64,000 nt of DNA from an uncultured Alistipes sp. (GCA_944321955.1 CALUNG010000001.1:179087-243086), one strand, 5' to 3'; numbered from the stretch's first letter, positions 16,159 to 26,358 are shown. Program-made: numbers and translations. The notes: generated from the letters alone by a model not told the origin.

Positions 16159-19100
16159 ATGAATCTGCCTGAATATTCGTTGCGCAATTCGAAGGTCGTG
16201 GGATTCTTTCTGGCCGTACTTGTCGCAGGCGGCGTGTGGGGCTTTGTCCGCATGGGAAAGAAGGAGGACTCGACATTCGTCATCAAGAGCGCAGTCATTA
16301 CGGTGACATGCCCCGGAGCCACTCCGCTCGAGGTGGAACAGCTTGTGACCGAACCTGTTGAGCGCGAGGTGCAGTCGCTGCGCCGCGTGCACAAGATAAC
16401 ATCCGACTCCTATTACGGCATGTCGCGCATCATGGTCGAGGTCGAACCTTCGGTACGTCCGTCCGAAATCCCGCAACTGTGGGACGAACTGCGTCGCAAG
16501 GTGATGAACATTACGCCTCGCCTGCCTGACGGAGTGACCGATGTAACGGTGAGCGATGATTTCGGCGATGTGTACGGCATCTATTACGGCCTTTCGGCCG
16601 ACAACGGCTATACGTGGGACGAGATGCGGAACTGGGCGCAGTACGTCAAGACGCGCCTCTCGACCATTGACGGCGTGCAGAAGGTGGCGCTGTACGGCGA
16701 GCAGACGCCCGTCGTGAATGTCTGCATAGCGCTTGGCACGCTTGCGAACTTCGCCATACGCCCCGAAACCATAATCGCCACCATCGGTCAGCAGAACCGC
16801 ATAGTCAATACGGGAGAGAAGATCGCCGGCGTCATGGAGATCGAGATACTCGAGGGCAGCGCCTATCGCAGCCTCGATGACATACGCAACCAGCTGCTCA
16901 TGGCTTCCGACGGCAAACAGTACCGGCTCGGTGATGTAGCTCGCGTCGAGATGGGATACGCATCGCCTCCGACGGCCGTAATGCACGTCAACGGTGAGCG
17001 GGCCATAGGCATAGGCGTGTCGACCGAAGAGCATGTCGACGTGGTCAAGGTCGGACGCGAGATAGATGCCGTCATGGCTTCTATCGAGCGCGAGATGCCT
17101 GTCGGCCTTGGTATTACCGTACTATATCCCGAAAACCGCATAGCCCGTGAGGCCAACTACGCATTCCTGCTGAATCTGGCCGAATCGATAGCCATAGTCA
17201 TATTCATCATCATGCTCGTGATGGGGTTCCGTGCCGGTATCGTCGTCGGCAGTTCGCTGCTCTTCTCGATAGGAGGCACCATGCTCTTCATGGAGATGCT
17301 GGGCGAGGGTCTCAACCGTACCTCGCTTGCCGGTTTCATCATAGCCATGGGCATGCTTGTCGACAACGCCATCGTCGTTACGGACAATGCCCGCAACGAC
17401 ATGCTGCGCGGCATGACAAGGCGCGATGCCGTCATACGCGGGGCCGATGCCCCGAAGTGGGGATTGCTCGGGGCGACGCTCATAGCCATATTCTCGTTCC
17501 TGCCTCTCTATCTCGCACCGTCGGCCGTGGCCGAGATTGTCAAACCGCTGTTCGTGGTTATCGCCGTGTCGTTGCTGTTGAGCTGGGTGCTGGCACTGAC
17601 GCAGACACCGCTCTTCGGTAATGCGCTGCTCGTGCCGTCGGGGAGTGCGCATTCCGGTGAAGGAAAGGCCATGCGACTGCTGGACCGTATGCTGACATCG
17701 ATGCTGCGTCACCGCTGGACGGTCGTCGTGACGGCGGCCGTGCTGTTTGCCGTCTCGATAGTGCTTATGGGCGTCATGCCGCAGAACTTCTTCCCGTCGC
17801 TCGACAAACCCTATTTCCGTGCCGACGTGATCCTGCCCGAGGGTCACAACATCTATGAGACCGAAAGCAATCTGCGGCAGATGTCGGAGTGGCTGCGCGA
17901 GCAGCCCGAAGTCAGGAACGTCTCGACGACGGCCGGAGGATCGCCGCTGCGTTACTATCTGGCAAGCAGCAGCGTGGCTCTGCGACCGAATTTCGGCAAT
18001 CTGCTGGTCGAGCTGCATTCGTCGCGCCATACGGCCGACGTCGAGCGCCGTTTTGCCGACTACGTTGCGGAGCATTGTCCCGACGTGTGGCTGCGTTCGT
18101 CGCTGTTTGCGCTCTCGCCGGTCCCGGATGCCACAATCGAGATGGGATTTATCGGCGGCAACATCGATACGCTGCTCCGACTGACCTCCGATGTCGAGCG
18201 CATGATGTGGCGCAACCCCGACTGCGACAATATCCGTAACAGCTGGGGCAACAGGCGACCTGCATGGCTGCCGTCCTATTCGCAGATGAAGGGACAGCGC
18301 ATTGGCGTCAGCCGCAGTGCCATGGCCCAGGGCATAACCATTGCCACACATGGCTATACTCTCGGCGAGTACCGCAAGGGCGACCAGTTCATGCCCGTTC
18401 TTCTTAAGGACGACAATATCGACAACTATAATCTTACCAATCTCCAGGCTCTGCCGATCTTCTCGGTCGGCGGAAAGGTATATTCGGTCGAACAGGCCGT
18501 GGATTCGTTCAGATTCGGTTTCGACCGCGGAGTGATCAGACGATACAACCGTCAGCGTGTGATGAAGGCTCAGTGCGATCCGGCTGTCGGGGTCAACGCC
18601 AAACGCCTCTATACGGAGTTGTACGATTCGGTGCGCCGCAACGTCGTGCTGCCCGAAGGCTACGAGTTCAAGGTCTTCGGCGAACAGGAGACGCAGGCCG
18701 AGTCGAACGCCGCTCTCGGCGAGAACATGCCGCTTACGCTGCTGCTCATCTTTGCGGTGCTGTTGCTGCTGTTCCGGACGTACCGCGACCCGGTGGTCAT
18801 ACTTTTGATGATCCCGCTGATATTCATAGGCGTTGTGCTGGGGCTTGTCGTATTCGGCAAGAGTTTCAACTTCTTCTCGTTGCTGGGACTTCTCGGACTT
18901 GTCGGCATGAACATCAAGAACGCGGTGATACTTGTGGAGCGTATCGATGCCGAACGCGCTTCAGACGCCGGGGATGGAGTCGAGGCCATCAAGCGTGCCG
19001 TGCGGAGCCGGGTGGTGCCGGTGACGGTCGCCTCGGGTACGACCATTCTCGGAATGTTGCCGTTGCTCTTCGACTCGATGTTCGGCGGCATGTCGGCCAC

Positions 19101-19191
19101 GATCATGGGAGGGCTGCTGGTGGCTACTCTTCTGACCATATTCGTGCTGCCTGTGACGTATGCGCTCTTCTGCGGAATAAGGGTAAAATAA
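16159..19191 (+). CDS. RND-family efflux pump (AcrB/MexB/MdtC superfamily)
   Basis: A 1010-residue inner-membrane proton-driven transporter. It has the usual layout: TM1 (about 15-30), a large periplasmic loop, TM2-6 with GMLVDNAIVVTDNARND around residue 395 where the proton-relay Asp sits, a second periplasmic loop, and TM8-12 ending KNAVILVERID and FVLPVTYALFC. PGATPLEVEQLVTEPVE is the classic RND entry motif. ATG 16159 lies 10 bases after the adaptor stop; ATG 16129, overlapping it, is an alternative. The substrate cannot be predicted. Confidence 0.95.
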   Translation: MNLPEYSLRNSKVVGFFLAVLVAGGVWGFVRMGKKEDSTFVIKSAVITVTCPGATPLEVEQLVTEPVEREVQSLRRVHKITSDSYYGMSRIMVEVEPSVRPSEIPQLWDELRRKVMNITPRLPDGVTDVTVSDDFGDVYGIYYGLSADNGYTWDEMRNWAQYVKTRLSTIDGVQKVALYGEQTPVVNVCIALGTLANFAIRPETIIATIGQQNRIVNTGEKIAGVMEIEILEGSAYRSLDDIRNQLLMASDGKQYRLGDVARVEMGYASPPTAVMHVNGERAIGIGVSTEEHVDVVKVGREIDAVMASIEREMPVGLGITVLYPENRIAREANYAFLLNLAESIAIVIFIIMLVMGFRAGIVVGSSLLFSIGGTMLFMEMLGEGLNRTSLAGFIIAMGMLVDNAIVVTDNARNDMLRGMTRRDAVIRGADAPKWGLLGATLIAIFSFLPLYLAPSAVAEIVKPLFVVIAVSLLLSWVLALTQTPLFGNALLVPSGSAHSGEGKAMRLLDRMLTSMLRHRWTVVVTAAVLFAVSIVLMGVMPQNFFPSLDKPYFRADVILPEGHNIYETESNLRQMSEWLREQPEVRNVSTTAGGSPLRYYLASSSVALRPNFGNLLVELHSSRHTADVERRFADYVAEHCPDVWLRSSLFALSPVPDATIEMGFIGGNIDTLLRLTSDVERMMWRNPDCDNIRNSWGNRRPAWLPSYSQMKGQRIGVSRSAMAQGITIATHGYTLGEYRKGDQFMPVLLKDDNIDNYNLTNLQALPIFSVGGKVYSVEQAVDSFRFGFDRGVIRRYNRQRVMKAQCDPAVGVNAKRLYTELYDSVRRNVVLPEGYEFKVFGEQETQAESNAALGENMPLTLLLIFAVLLLLFRTYRDPVVILLMIPLIFIGVVLGLVVFGKSFNFFSLLGLLGLVGMNIKNAVILVERIDAERASDAGDGVEAIKRAVRSRVVPVTVASGTTILGMLPLLFDSMFGGMSATIMGGLLVATLLTIFVLPVTYALFCGIRVK

Positions 19192-19202
19192 AGACTGAAA
19201 AG

Positions 19203-20441
19203 ATGAGATATGCCATTCTTTTAATTCTGTTGCTTGCGGGTCGGACGGCATTCGGGCAGATAGCGATCGAGGATTACCGTACGAGCGTCGCCGATTACAG
19301 CTGGAGGCTCAAAAGCAGCCGTGCGGCCGTGGAATCGGCAGACGAAACCCGCAACAAGGCCCGTACCGGCTATTTGCCGTCGCTGTCGATGAACGGACGC
19401 TTTGCCGTCCAGTTCAGGAATACGCCGGGCGTACGCCGTTGGGACTTCGCCCTCGAGCCGCAGGTCATACAGACTATCTATGGCGGCGGATCCGTCAGGG
19501 CGGCATACGAATCGGCGACCCTCGATTACGACATAGCCCTATGCAACGAGGAGTTCGCCATGTTCGATGTGCGTTATGCGGCCGATTACGCCTACTGGAC
19601 GCTTTCGGCCATGTGGCAGTATCTCGAATCGATACGCCACTATGTCGATATCATACGTTCGCTCAAGGATCTTGTGGACCGCCGCTTCGCCGAGGGGTAC
19701 ATAGCCAAGGGCGACGTGCTGCAGATCGAGTCGCGTTTGAGCGAAGCCGAATACGAACTGTCGGTAGCAGAACAGAACCATGCGGTGGCACTGCACAACT
19801 TCAACATACTGCGCGGTATGCCGCTGGAGGAGAGTGTCGAGCTTGCACAGACCATTCTCGATTCGATACCCATGCCTTCGCGCAGCAGCGTCGACGAGAT
19901 CATGGCGACACGCCCCGACTATGCGGCCGCGTTGCTGCGCAGCGAGAGGGTTAAGACGGCCGTACGTACGGCTCGTGCCGCCTACAATCCTCAGCTGAGT
20001 GTGGGAGTGGGCGGAGCATGGACGCCGTACACCCCCAACCGTACCGGTGAGACCGTTATCAACGGTTCCGCATTCGTGCAGCTGAGCGTGCCGATATTCC
20101 ATTGGGGCGAACGGCGCCGCAGCGTTGGTGCGGCACGGGCCCTGCAGTTGCAGAGCGAACTGGATGTGGCGCAACTTCACGACGACATCATGCGCGAGGA
20201 GATGAACGGCTGGGTGACGCTCGTCGACAGCCGTGCACAGGTCGAGGCGTCGTTGCGCAGCCTGCGCATTGCGGGCGAGAACCTCTCGATAAGCACCTAT
20301 TCCTATGGTGAGGGCGTCGCTACGGTACTCGACGTGCTGCAGGCGCAGCTGAGCTGGCTGCAGCTCTACACCAACGCCATTACCGCACAGTACAACTATG
20401 CGGTAGCGGTGTCGGCGTACGAACGTATCGCGGCGCGTTAG
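19203..20441 (+). CDS. TolC-family outer-membrane efflux channel
   Basis: A 412-residue protein with a signal peptide (cleavage near TAFGQ, residues 15-19) and two OEP repeats of long helices plus short barrel segments: ARTGYLPSLSMNGRF in the first half, ARAAYNPQLSVGVGGAWT and SYGEGVATVLDVLQAQLSW in the second. It completes the three-part efflux system. The gene starts 11 bases after the pump. Its stop TAG overlaps, in convergent orientation, the stop codon of the osmC-type gene. Confidence 0.92.
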   Translation: MRYAILLILLLAGRTAFGQIAIEDYRTSVADYSWRLKSSRAAVESADETRNKARTGYLPSLSMNGRFAVQFRNTPGVRRWDFALEPQVIQTIYGGGSVRAAYESATLDYDIALCNEEFAMFDVRYAADYAYWTLSAMWQYLESIRHYVDIIRSLKDLVDRRFAEGYIAKGDVLQIESRLSEAEYELSVAEQNHAVALHNFNILRGMPLEESVELAQTILDSIPMPSRSSVDEIMATRPDYAAALLRSERVKTAVRTARAAYNPQLSVGVGGAWTPYTPNRTGETVINGSAFVQLSVPIFHWGERRRSVGAARALQLQSELDVAQLHDDIMREEMNGWVTLVDSRAQVEASLRSLRIAGENLSISTYSYGEGVATVLDVLQAQLSWLQLYTNAITAQYNYAVAVSAYERIAAR

Positions 20442-20845
20442 GCATTCACCTCTTCGCTGCTGACGATCGAAGTCTCGTGTGACAGGGGCGCTATGCGGCG
20501 CAGCATCTGCAGCGTTCCGCAATACTTGTCGTTGGTCAGGTTGACGGCACGGCTGACCTTGGTCTGGTCGTCGATGTTGCGGCATTCGACATTGTAGGCG
20601 ATGTGGAATGACCGGAAGACGCTCCGGGCCATGACCGTATCGGTGTCGAGGACTCCCGACATCGTGATTTCGAGATTTACGGGTTCGATGCGCTCCTTCG
20701 CGAGAATGGAGATTACGGTTATGCCGGCACATTCGGCGGCCGCATAAAGCATCATCTGCTTCGGATTGAGCGAATCGCATCCGGATTCGCCCGAGAGCCT
20801 GAACTTAGTGTCATGGCTCCATTCGATTGTTACCTGTTCAGTCAT
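20438..20845 (-). CDS. OsmC family protein
   Basis: A 135-residue OsmC/Ohr-fold protein. NPKQMMLYAAAECAGITVISIL (residues 27-48) holds the first conserved Cys (residue 39), and NLTNDKYCGTLQML holds the second (Cys109). These two cysteines are the peroxidatic pair in the family, which detoxifies organic hydroperoxides in the cytoplasm. The gene is convergent with the tolC-like gene; the stop codons overlap by 3 bases, leaving no room for a terminator between them. Confidence 0.9.
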   Translation of the reverse strand: MTEQVTIEWSHDTKFRLSGESGCDSLNPKQMMLYAAAECAGITVISILAKERIEPVNLEITMSGVLDTDTVMARSVFRSFHIAYNVECRNIDDQTKVSRAVNLTNDKYCGTLQMLRRIAPLSHETSIVSSEEVNA

Positions 20846-20981
20846 AATTCGTGGAATATTTGTTCATCCCTGCAAGAGGCAATAATCGTTCCCAAAAGGG
20901 TCGCCGTACCATGGCCATCCTTATTGAATGTTTTTGTCTCCATAATATTCCGAAAGTGCCGGCCGTTTGGTTAAAAATTCC

Positions 20982-20989
20982 TATATTTG
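20982..20989 (+). promoter_or_regulatory. -7 promoter element before the TPR gene
   Basis: TATATTTG followed by C matches the consensus and lies 22 bases before the proposed ATG at 21012. A TTTG at 20966-20969 is only 12 bases upstream, shorter than usual. Confidence 0.55.
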
Positions 20990-21011
20990 CGAAGTATATC
21001 AAAGGTTGGTT

Positions 21012-23993
21012 ATGCGAAAAATCTCAATGATACTTGCGATGTCGTTCATGGTGGCGGTAAGCGCTGCGGCCATGACCCCGTCGGAACCCGAAGTTTCGAT
21101 GAAACGCGGCATCGAACTCTACGAACAGGGACGCTGGAGCGATGCCCGCCATCAGTTCATGAAGCTGCGCGAAGCGCTGCCGCGTGAGCAGCGCGGAATC
21201 TTGCAGGACATAGACTTCTACCTGGCAATGTGTGCCATGGAACTCGGCGATTCGGATGTCGAGCAGCGCCTGCTGTCGTATATGGATACCTATTCCGGTT
21301 CAGTCTACAACAACGACATACGGTTTGCCCTGGCCATGTATTACTGTACGCGTGACGATTACGCCCGGGCCCGCGAGGCGTTCGCCGACGTGAACTACCG
21401 TATGCTCACTCCCAAACAGCGTGAAAAATACGACGTGCGCATGGGTTATATCGAGTTTCTCGAAGGTCATTACGATGCAGCATTCATCTATTTCGACCGT
21501 ATCGGCTCCTCGAGCGAATATTACGACCATGCCGTATACTACAAGGCTTATGTCGAGTACATACGCGGCAACTATCAGGTGTCGAAACGGCTCTTCACGT
21601 CGTTGCGCAAGAGCGACGCCTATGCCGAAATAGTACCTTACTACCTGTTGCAGATAGAGTACAAGGAGGGCAACTATCCCTATGTAGTCGAGACAGGCGC
21701 GTCGCTCCTGCCGAACTCTTCGGCGGCGCAGCGCGTGGACCTGCAGCGAATCATGGCCGAGTCCTATTTCCGCATGAACAACTATCGCAAGGCCATCGAT
21801 CTGATCCGCGCCTTCGAGAAGTCGGGCGGCGAAATGGGGCGCGAAGAGAACTACATACTCGGATATTCGCTCTACCGTACGGCCAATTATGACGAGGCCC
21901 GTGCGGCACTTCAGAAGGTTTGCGGTGCGGACGACGCCCTGACACAGAACGCATCGTATCATCTGGCCGACTGCTGCCTGCGTCTCGGCGACAAGGTCAA
22001 TGCCAGCAAGGCCTTTGCCATGGCCTCTAACGAGGCATTCGATGCCCGCATAGCCGAGGATGCCCTGTTCAACTACGGCAAACTGCAGTATGAGCTCGGC
22101 GGCGGAACATTCAACGAAGCGGTGAACGTCCTGACCCGGTATATTGAGACGTACCCCTCGTCGGATCGCCAGACCGAGGCGCGGGAGTTGCTGATAGCCG
22201 CCTATTTCAACTCGCATAACTACGAGAGCGCATATACGGCCATCAAGTCGTTCCCCGATCCCGACAGCAGCATACGTGCCGCCCTGCAGAAGATCACCTA
22301 TTTCCGCGCTCTCGAGGCTTATACGCAGGGTGATCCCGACCGCGCCGAAAACCTGCTCGAGGAGTCGCTTGCCATAGACATAAGTCCCAAATACAATGCG
22401 CTGGGTTCGTTCTGGCTCGGCGAGATATATTACGGCCGCGGCGACTACCGTACGGCAGCCGAAAAATATATAGGTTATCTCGAGCGGGCGCCGCGCAGCG
22501 AACGCGAATACAAGCTTGCCCTCTACAATCTGGGCTATGCCCGTTTCTCGATGGGGGAGATGGCCGAGGCCCAACGCAACTTCTCGTCGTTCCTGTCGAG
22601 TTACAGGCTGCAGGACAGCTATCGGGCCGATGCCTTCAACCGTCGCGGGGACGCATACTATTCGCTGCGTCAGTTCGATTCGGCCGTAAAGGATTACGAG
22701 TCGGCGGCGGCTGTCGGAACCAATGAACGCTACTATGCACAGTATCAGCGTGCACTGGCACTCGGTATTCTCGGCCGAACGGGGCAGAAGATAGATGCAC
22801 TGAAGAGTATTGTCGACAACGACCGGGGCAACTATGTGGATGACGCCACATACGAACTCGGACGTACGTACATAGCACAGGAGCAGTATCGCAACGGCGC
22901 CGACATGCTCGAGCGTTTCATCGCCGGATATCCCAATTCGCAGTATTATACGTCGGCGCTGCTCGATCTCGGTCTTGCATACGCAAATCTCAACGAGACG
23001 GACCGATCGCTGCAGTATTATGACAAGGTGATATCGCAGGATCCGCAGTCGTCGGATGCCAAGGAGGCGCTGCGCAGCGTGCGTGAGATATACGTGGCTT
23101 CGGGTAACGTCGATTCATATTTCGACTATGCCGCAAAGGCCGGCGTGGAGTGTGACCTCAGTCAGATGGCACGCGACTCGCTGTCGTTCGAATCGGCCCA
23201 GAAGATCTATTCGGCCGGTAAAACCGGTGAAGCCATCAAATTGCTCGAACGTTACGTTGCCGAGTATCCCAAGGGCTATTATCTCAACGATGCGCTCTTC
23301 TATCTCGGCGACAGCTATCTGAAGAGCGATCGCCCGGATGATGCCATAACTACTCTCATAACATTGTCCGAGCGTCCGACAAGCCAGTATACGCAGCGCG
23401 TGCTCGACGAGCTGTCGCGCCTCACTTATGACGAGGGCCGTTACGGAGATGCCGCCAAAGCATACCGCAAGCTTTACGACGTGGAGACGCAGGTACAGGC
23501 CCGCAACGATGCCATGACCGGTTACGTTCGTTCGGTCAAGGCGCTCGGAGACGACGATGCTGTTGTTGCCATGGCCGACGACGTGGAGGCTCAGGCCGAT
23601 GCAGGCGAAGTGGCTTTGCGAGAGGCGCGTTACGCCAAGGCACGCGTTTTGGAGAAGCGCGGAGATGTGGACGGTGCTGTCGAAATCTATCGTAAGCTGA
23701 GTGCGGACGTACGTTATGCCGAAGGCGCCGAGGCGTCGTACAAGGTCATTGCCCGCGAATTCGACAAGGGCAATACCGACGAGGCCGAGAAGCTGGTGTA
23801 CGCATTCGCCGACAAGAATACGCCGCATTCGTACTGGCTCGGCAAGTCGTTCATACTGTTGGGAGACATATATCGCATGAAGGGCGATACGTTCCAGGCA
23901 CGTGCCACCTATCAGAGCGTTGTCGACGGATATACGCCGACGGATGACGGTATCGTGGACGAGGCCCGCGAGCGTATAGCAAAACTGAATTAG
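21012..23993 (+). CDS. Large secreted tetratricopeptide-repeat protein
   Basis: A 993-residue protein with a signal peptide (about residues 1-20) and TPR or TPR-like repeats along nearly its whole length (for example GIELYEQGRWSDARHQF, SFWLGEIYYGRGDYRTAAEK, DALFYLGDSYLKSDRPDDA). A periplasmic protein-interaction scaffold is likely. The next gene, an outer-membrane barrel protein, starts 3 bases after the stop, so the pair probably works together at the outer membrane. The start 21012 fits both the signal peptide and the -7 element; an upstream start at 20967 would lie before the promoter. The exact role is unknown. Confidence 0.87.
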   Translation: MRKISMILAMSFMVAVSAAAMTPSEPEVSMKRGIELYEQGRWSDARHQFMKLREALPREQRGILQDIDFYLAMCAMELGDSDVEQRLLSYMDTYSGSVYNNDIRFALAMYYCTRDDYARAREAFADVNYRMLTPKQREKYDVRMGYIEFLEGHYDAAFIYFDRIGSSSEYYDHAVYYKAYVEYIRGNYQVSKRLFTSLRKSDAYAEIVPYYLLQIEYKEGNYPYVVETGASLLPNSSAAQRVDLQRIMAESYFRMNNYRKAIDLIRAFEKSGGEMGREENYILGYSLYRTANYDEARAALQKVCGADDALTQNASYHLADCCLRLGDKVNASKAFAMASNEAFDARIAEDALFNYGKLQYELGGGTFNEAVNVLTRYIETYPSSDRQTEARELLIAAYFNSHNYESAYTAIKSFPDPDSSIRAALQKITYFRALEAYTQGDPDRAENLLEESLAIDISPKYNALGSFWLGEIYYGRGDYRTAAEKYIGYLERAPRSEREYKLALYNLGYARFSMGEMAEAQRNFSSFLSSYRLQDSYRADAFNRRGDAYYSLRQFDSAVKDYESAAAVGTNERYYAQYQRALALGILGRTGQKIDALKSIVDNDRGNYVDDATYELGRTYIAQEQYRNGADMLERFIAGYPNSQYYTSALLDLGLAYANLNETDRSLQYYDKVISQDPQSSDAKEALRSVREIYVASGNVDSYFDYAAKAGVECDLSQMARDSLSFESAQKIYSAGKTGEAIKLLERYVAEYPKGYYLNDALFYLGDSYLKSDRPDDAITTLITLSERPTSQYTQRVLDELSRLTYDEGRYGDAAKAYRKLYDVETQVQARNDAMTGYVRSVKALGDDDAVVAMADDVEAQADAGEVALREARYAKARVLEKRGDVDGAVEIYRKLSADVRYAEGAEASYKVIAREFDKGNTDEAEKLVYAFADKNTPHSYWLGKSFILLGDIYRMKGDTFQARATYQSVVDGYTPTDDGIVDEARERIAKLN

Positions 23994-23996
23994 AGC

Positions 23997-25700
23997 ATGA
24001 GTATCATGAAACACAGAATCATAATTCCGTATGTTTGCGGGTTGCTGGCCTGCTGCATGGCGCCGCTGGCCTCGTCGGCTCAGGTAGCCAAACAGGTCGA
24101 GGTCACGAAGGCCTATGTTCCGGAGGTGTCGGAGGCCGTAAAGCTTCCGATCGTACCAAACATGGTCGATACGGTCAAGATGCATCCCGATATCGAATAC
24201 CGCATTACGCCGTTGATGTATTCGACCGACCTGGCCACGCACCAGTTCAAGCCGGCGACGGTTACGTACTGGGAGTTCAATCGTCCGATGGCCTTCTATG
24301 CTAAGCTGGGAGCCGGTTATCCGCTCAATTCGATAGCCGACGTGTATGCTTCGACATACAATGCCCGTGTAGGCTATGTGATGGCCTATGTAAACCATCA
24401 GGGCCAGTACGGCGATATCAAGAACTATCAGGGAGTCAAGACCGATGCCGTTCAGGTGCAGACTCGTGCCGGGGTTGCCGGAGGCGTCTTCTGGGGCAAG
24501 CGCATGTTCGAGGGTGACGTGTGGTATCAGTCCGACATGTACAGGCGTTATGCGGATACGGGTCTCGGCGTCGATTTCGAGGATGTTAACCTCAAGTTGC
24601 GTCTGGGTGACGATTTCGTGGATCTCAGCCGCATGAATTTCAATATCGAGGTGCAGGGCTCGTACTTTCACGACAAGTCGGAGTGGCTGTCGACGACAAG
24701 ACCAAACATACAGCAGGCCGATTTCGGTGCCAAGGCCAAAATTGCGCGCCGCTTCGGACGCCACACCATCGGAATGAACGCAGGTTACGACGGATATTGG
24801 GGCATAAAGGACTATTCGGATTATCGCGACAACATTGCCAGTGCCGGCCTGCATTACGGTTATGCATCGGAGTTCCTGGAGTTCGAACTCGGTGCCGACT
24901 ACTATTACGACCATAGTGCCACGACCTTCAAGAAGGCGCACCACTATGTTATCCCGCGCGCGCGTATACAGCTCAACGTAAGCGCCCGCGACATAATAAC
25001 TCCGTTCGTGGCGCTCGACGGTTCGCTGCACAACAACAGCTACTATTCGCTTGTGGAGCGGAATCCGTATTTCGACTTTTTCGATCCGGCGCTGATGACG
25101 CTGCCCAATACGGTCGACTACAACCTGAGCTTCGGTATCGACGGACACTTTGCTCAGGACAAGTTCTCGTACAGACTTTACGCCAACATGGACTTTATCG
25201 AGAACAGCCTCTACTGGTACAACTACGACATAATGTGGATACGTGCCGAAAATGCGCGTCAGAACATCATGTCGCTCAATCTGGAGTTCGAGTACAAGCC
25301 GGTCAATAAGTTTATTCTTGCAGCCGGTGTGCACGGATACATCTATACGGACTTTACCGATATATGCAACGGACGCAGCCCGATCGACGGATACGTCAGG
25401 GCCCGTTACACGTTCGGCAAGTTTGCGATAGGGGCCTCGGCCGACGTTCGCGGCGTTTCGAAATGGAGCAGTTTCGAGCGCATCGATCCCGAGCAGCCTG
25501 CACTGCCGGAGAACATGCGCATGCGCAATCTGACGGCACCGTTCTATGTGAACGTCGGTCTCAGTTTCGACTGGAAGGTGGCTGAGCACTGTACGGTTTT
25601 CCTCGAAGGCCGCAACCTTGCCAACATGAACATTTATCCGTGGGCATTCTACCGCGAATACGGCGCAAACTTCACGGTCGGAGCGAAATTCCAGTTCTGA
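23997..25700 (+). CDS. Outer-membrane beta-barrel protein (TonB-dependent-receptor-like)
   Basis: A 567-residue protein with a signal peptide ending near ASSAQ (residue 30). The body is rich in alternating aromatic/polar strands typical of outer-membrane barrels, with periodic turns such as DYYYDHSA and NYDIMW, and ends in GAKFQF with a C-terminal aromatic residue. No TonB box or plug motif is clear, so it may be a plugless barrel. It is coupled to the TPR gene (3-base gap) and followed by a terminator. The substrate is unknown. ATG 24006 is an alternative start. Confidence 0.75.
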   Translation: MSIMKHRIIIPYVCGLLACCMAPLASSAQVAKQVEVTKAYVPEVSEAVKLPIVPNMVDTVKMHPDIEYRITPLMYSTDLATHQFKPATVTYWEFNRPMAFYAKLGAGYPLNSIADVYASTYNARVGYVMAYVNHQGQYGDIKNYQGVKTDAVQVQTRAGVAGGVFWGKRMFEGDVWYQSDMYRRYADTGLGVDFEDVNLKLRLGDDFVDLSRMNFNIEVQGSYFHDKSEWLSTTRPNIQQADFGAKAKIARRFGRHTIGMNAGYDGYWGIKDYSDYRDNIASAGLHYGYASEFLEFELGADYYYDHSATTFKKAHHYVIPRARIQLNVSARDIITPFVALDGSLHNNSYYSLVERNPYFDFFDPALMTLPNTVDYNLSFGIDGHFAQDKFSYRLYANMDFIENSLYWYNYDIMWIRAENARQNIMSLNLEFEYKPVNKFILAAGVHGYIYTDFTDICNGRSPIDGYVRARYTFGKFAIGASADVRGVSKWSSFERIDPEQPALPENMRMRNLTAPFYVNVGLSFDWKVAEHCTVFLEGRNLANMNIYPWAFYREYGANFTVGAKFQF

Positions 25701-25722
25701 TACGGCGTAGATGCACTTTGAC

Positions 25723-25762
25723 GGTCGGCACGCATGTCAATCAGTGCGTGCCGACCTGTTTT
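25723..25762 (+). terminator. Terminator after the TPR/outer-membrane pair
   Basis: A 12-bp perfect stem (25723-25734 with 25745-25756) with a 10-base loop, followed by TGTTTT. Confidence 0.85.
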
Positions 25763-25805
25763 GTCGTCCGACGCGAGGCCCGAAAACTTTTTTTCATATT
25801 AGGGG

Positions 25806-25835
25806 CTTGCGAATGGAAAAATTTTCGTATCTTTG
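25806..25835 (+). promoter_or_regulatory. Promoter of the rplM-rpsI cluster
   Basis: CTTG (25806-25809) is followed after 18 bases by TATCTTTG (25828-25835), a full -7 match. Transcription would begin near 25840. Confidence 0.8.
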
Positions 25836-25839
25836 CGCA

Positions 25840-25854
25840 CCCGCAAAGTGCGGG
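25840..25854 (+). promoter_or_regulatory. Leader hairpin at the 5' end of the rplM mRNA
   Basis: CCCGCA (25840-25845) pairs with TGCGGG (25849-25854) around AAG, right at the predicted transcription start and about 45 bases before the rplM start. Ribosomal-protein leaders with autoregulatory hairpins are known, and I recall one described for L13 in Bacteroidia. Equating this hairpin with it is inference. Confidence 0.45.
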
Positions 25855-25897
25855 GTTGGATTACAATAAATTAACAAGTATTAAAACGTAAAGTAAA

Positions 25898-26353
25898 GTG
25901 GATTCATTAAGCTACAAAACTATCTCGGCGAATGCATCGACTGTTGAAAAGCAGTGGTATGTCATCGATGCTACGAACGAGGTATTGGGTCGTCTTTGCT
26001 CGCAGGTCGCGAAGATCCTGCGCGGAAAGAACAAGCCGAGCTACACTCCACATGTCGACTGCGGTGATTACGTTATCGTTATCAACGCCGACAAAGTGAA
26101 GCTTACGGGCAAGAAAATGACCGACAAGGTCTATGTACGTCACACGGGCTATCCCGGCGGACAGCGTTATGCAACTCCTGCGGAGTATCTGGCCAAGAAG
26201 CCCCAGTTCGTTATCGAGGAGGCCGTACGCGGCATGCTTCCCAAGACGCGTCTTGGTGATGCGCTCTTCAAGAATCTGAAGGTCTATGCAGGTGCCGAGC
26301 ATCCGCACACCGCACAGAACCCTACACTCATTAAATTAAACGAGATCAAGTAA
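25898..26353 (+). CDS. rplM: 50S ribosomal protein L13
   Basis: A 151-residue protein with the L13 landmarks [48 protein letters not shown] and [12 protein letters not shown]. It binds 23S rRNA early in large-subunit assembly. It starts with GTG at 25898 (MDSLSYKT), which matches the Bacteroidetes L13 N-terminus and has no in-frame ATG alternative nearby. rpsI follows after 5 bases, the usual rplM-rpsI pair. Confidence 0.98.
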   Translation: MDSLSYKTISANASTVEKQWYVIDATNEVLGRLCSQVAKILRGKNKPSYTPHVDCGDYVIVINADKVKLTGKKMTDKVYVRHTGYPGGQRYATPAEYLAKKPQFVIEEAVRGMLPKTRLGDALFKNLKVYAGAEHPHTAQNPTLIKLNEIK

Positions 26354-26358
26354 AGACT

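Noticed and set aside
23115-25589. An 824-codon open frame on the minus strand across the TPR and outer-membrane genes
   Set aside because: Composition-driven shadow of two clear coding genes; the translation is rich in Arg/His/Val with no domain or signal.
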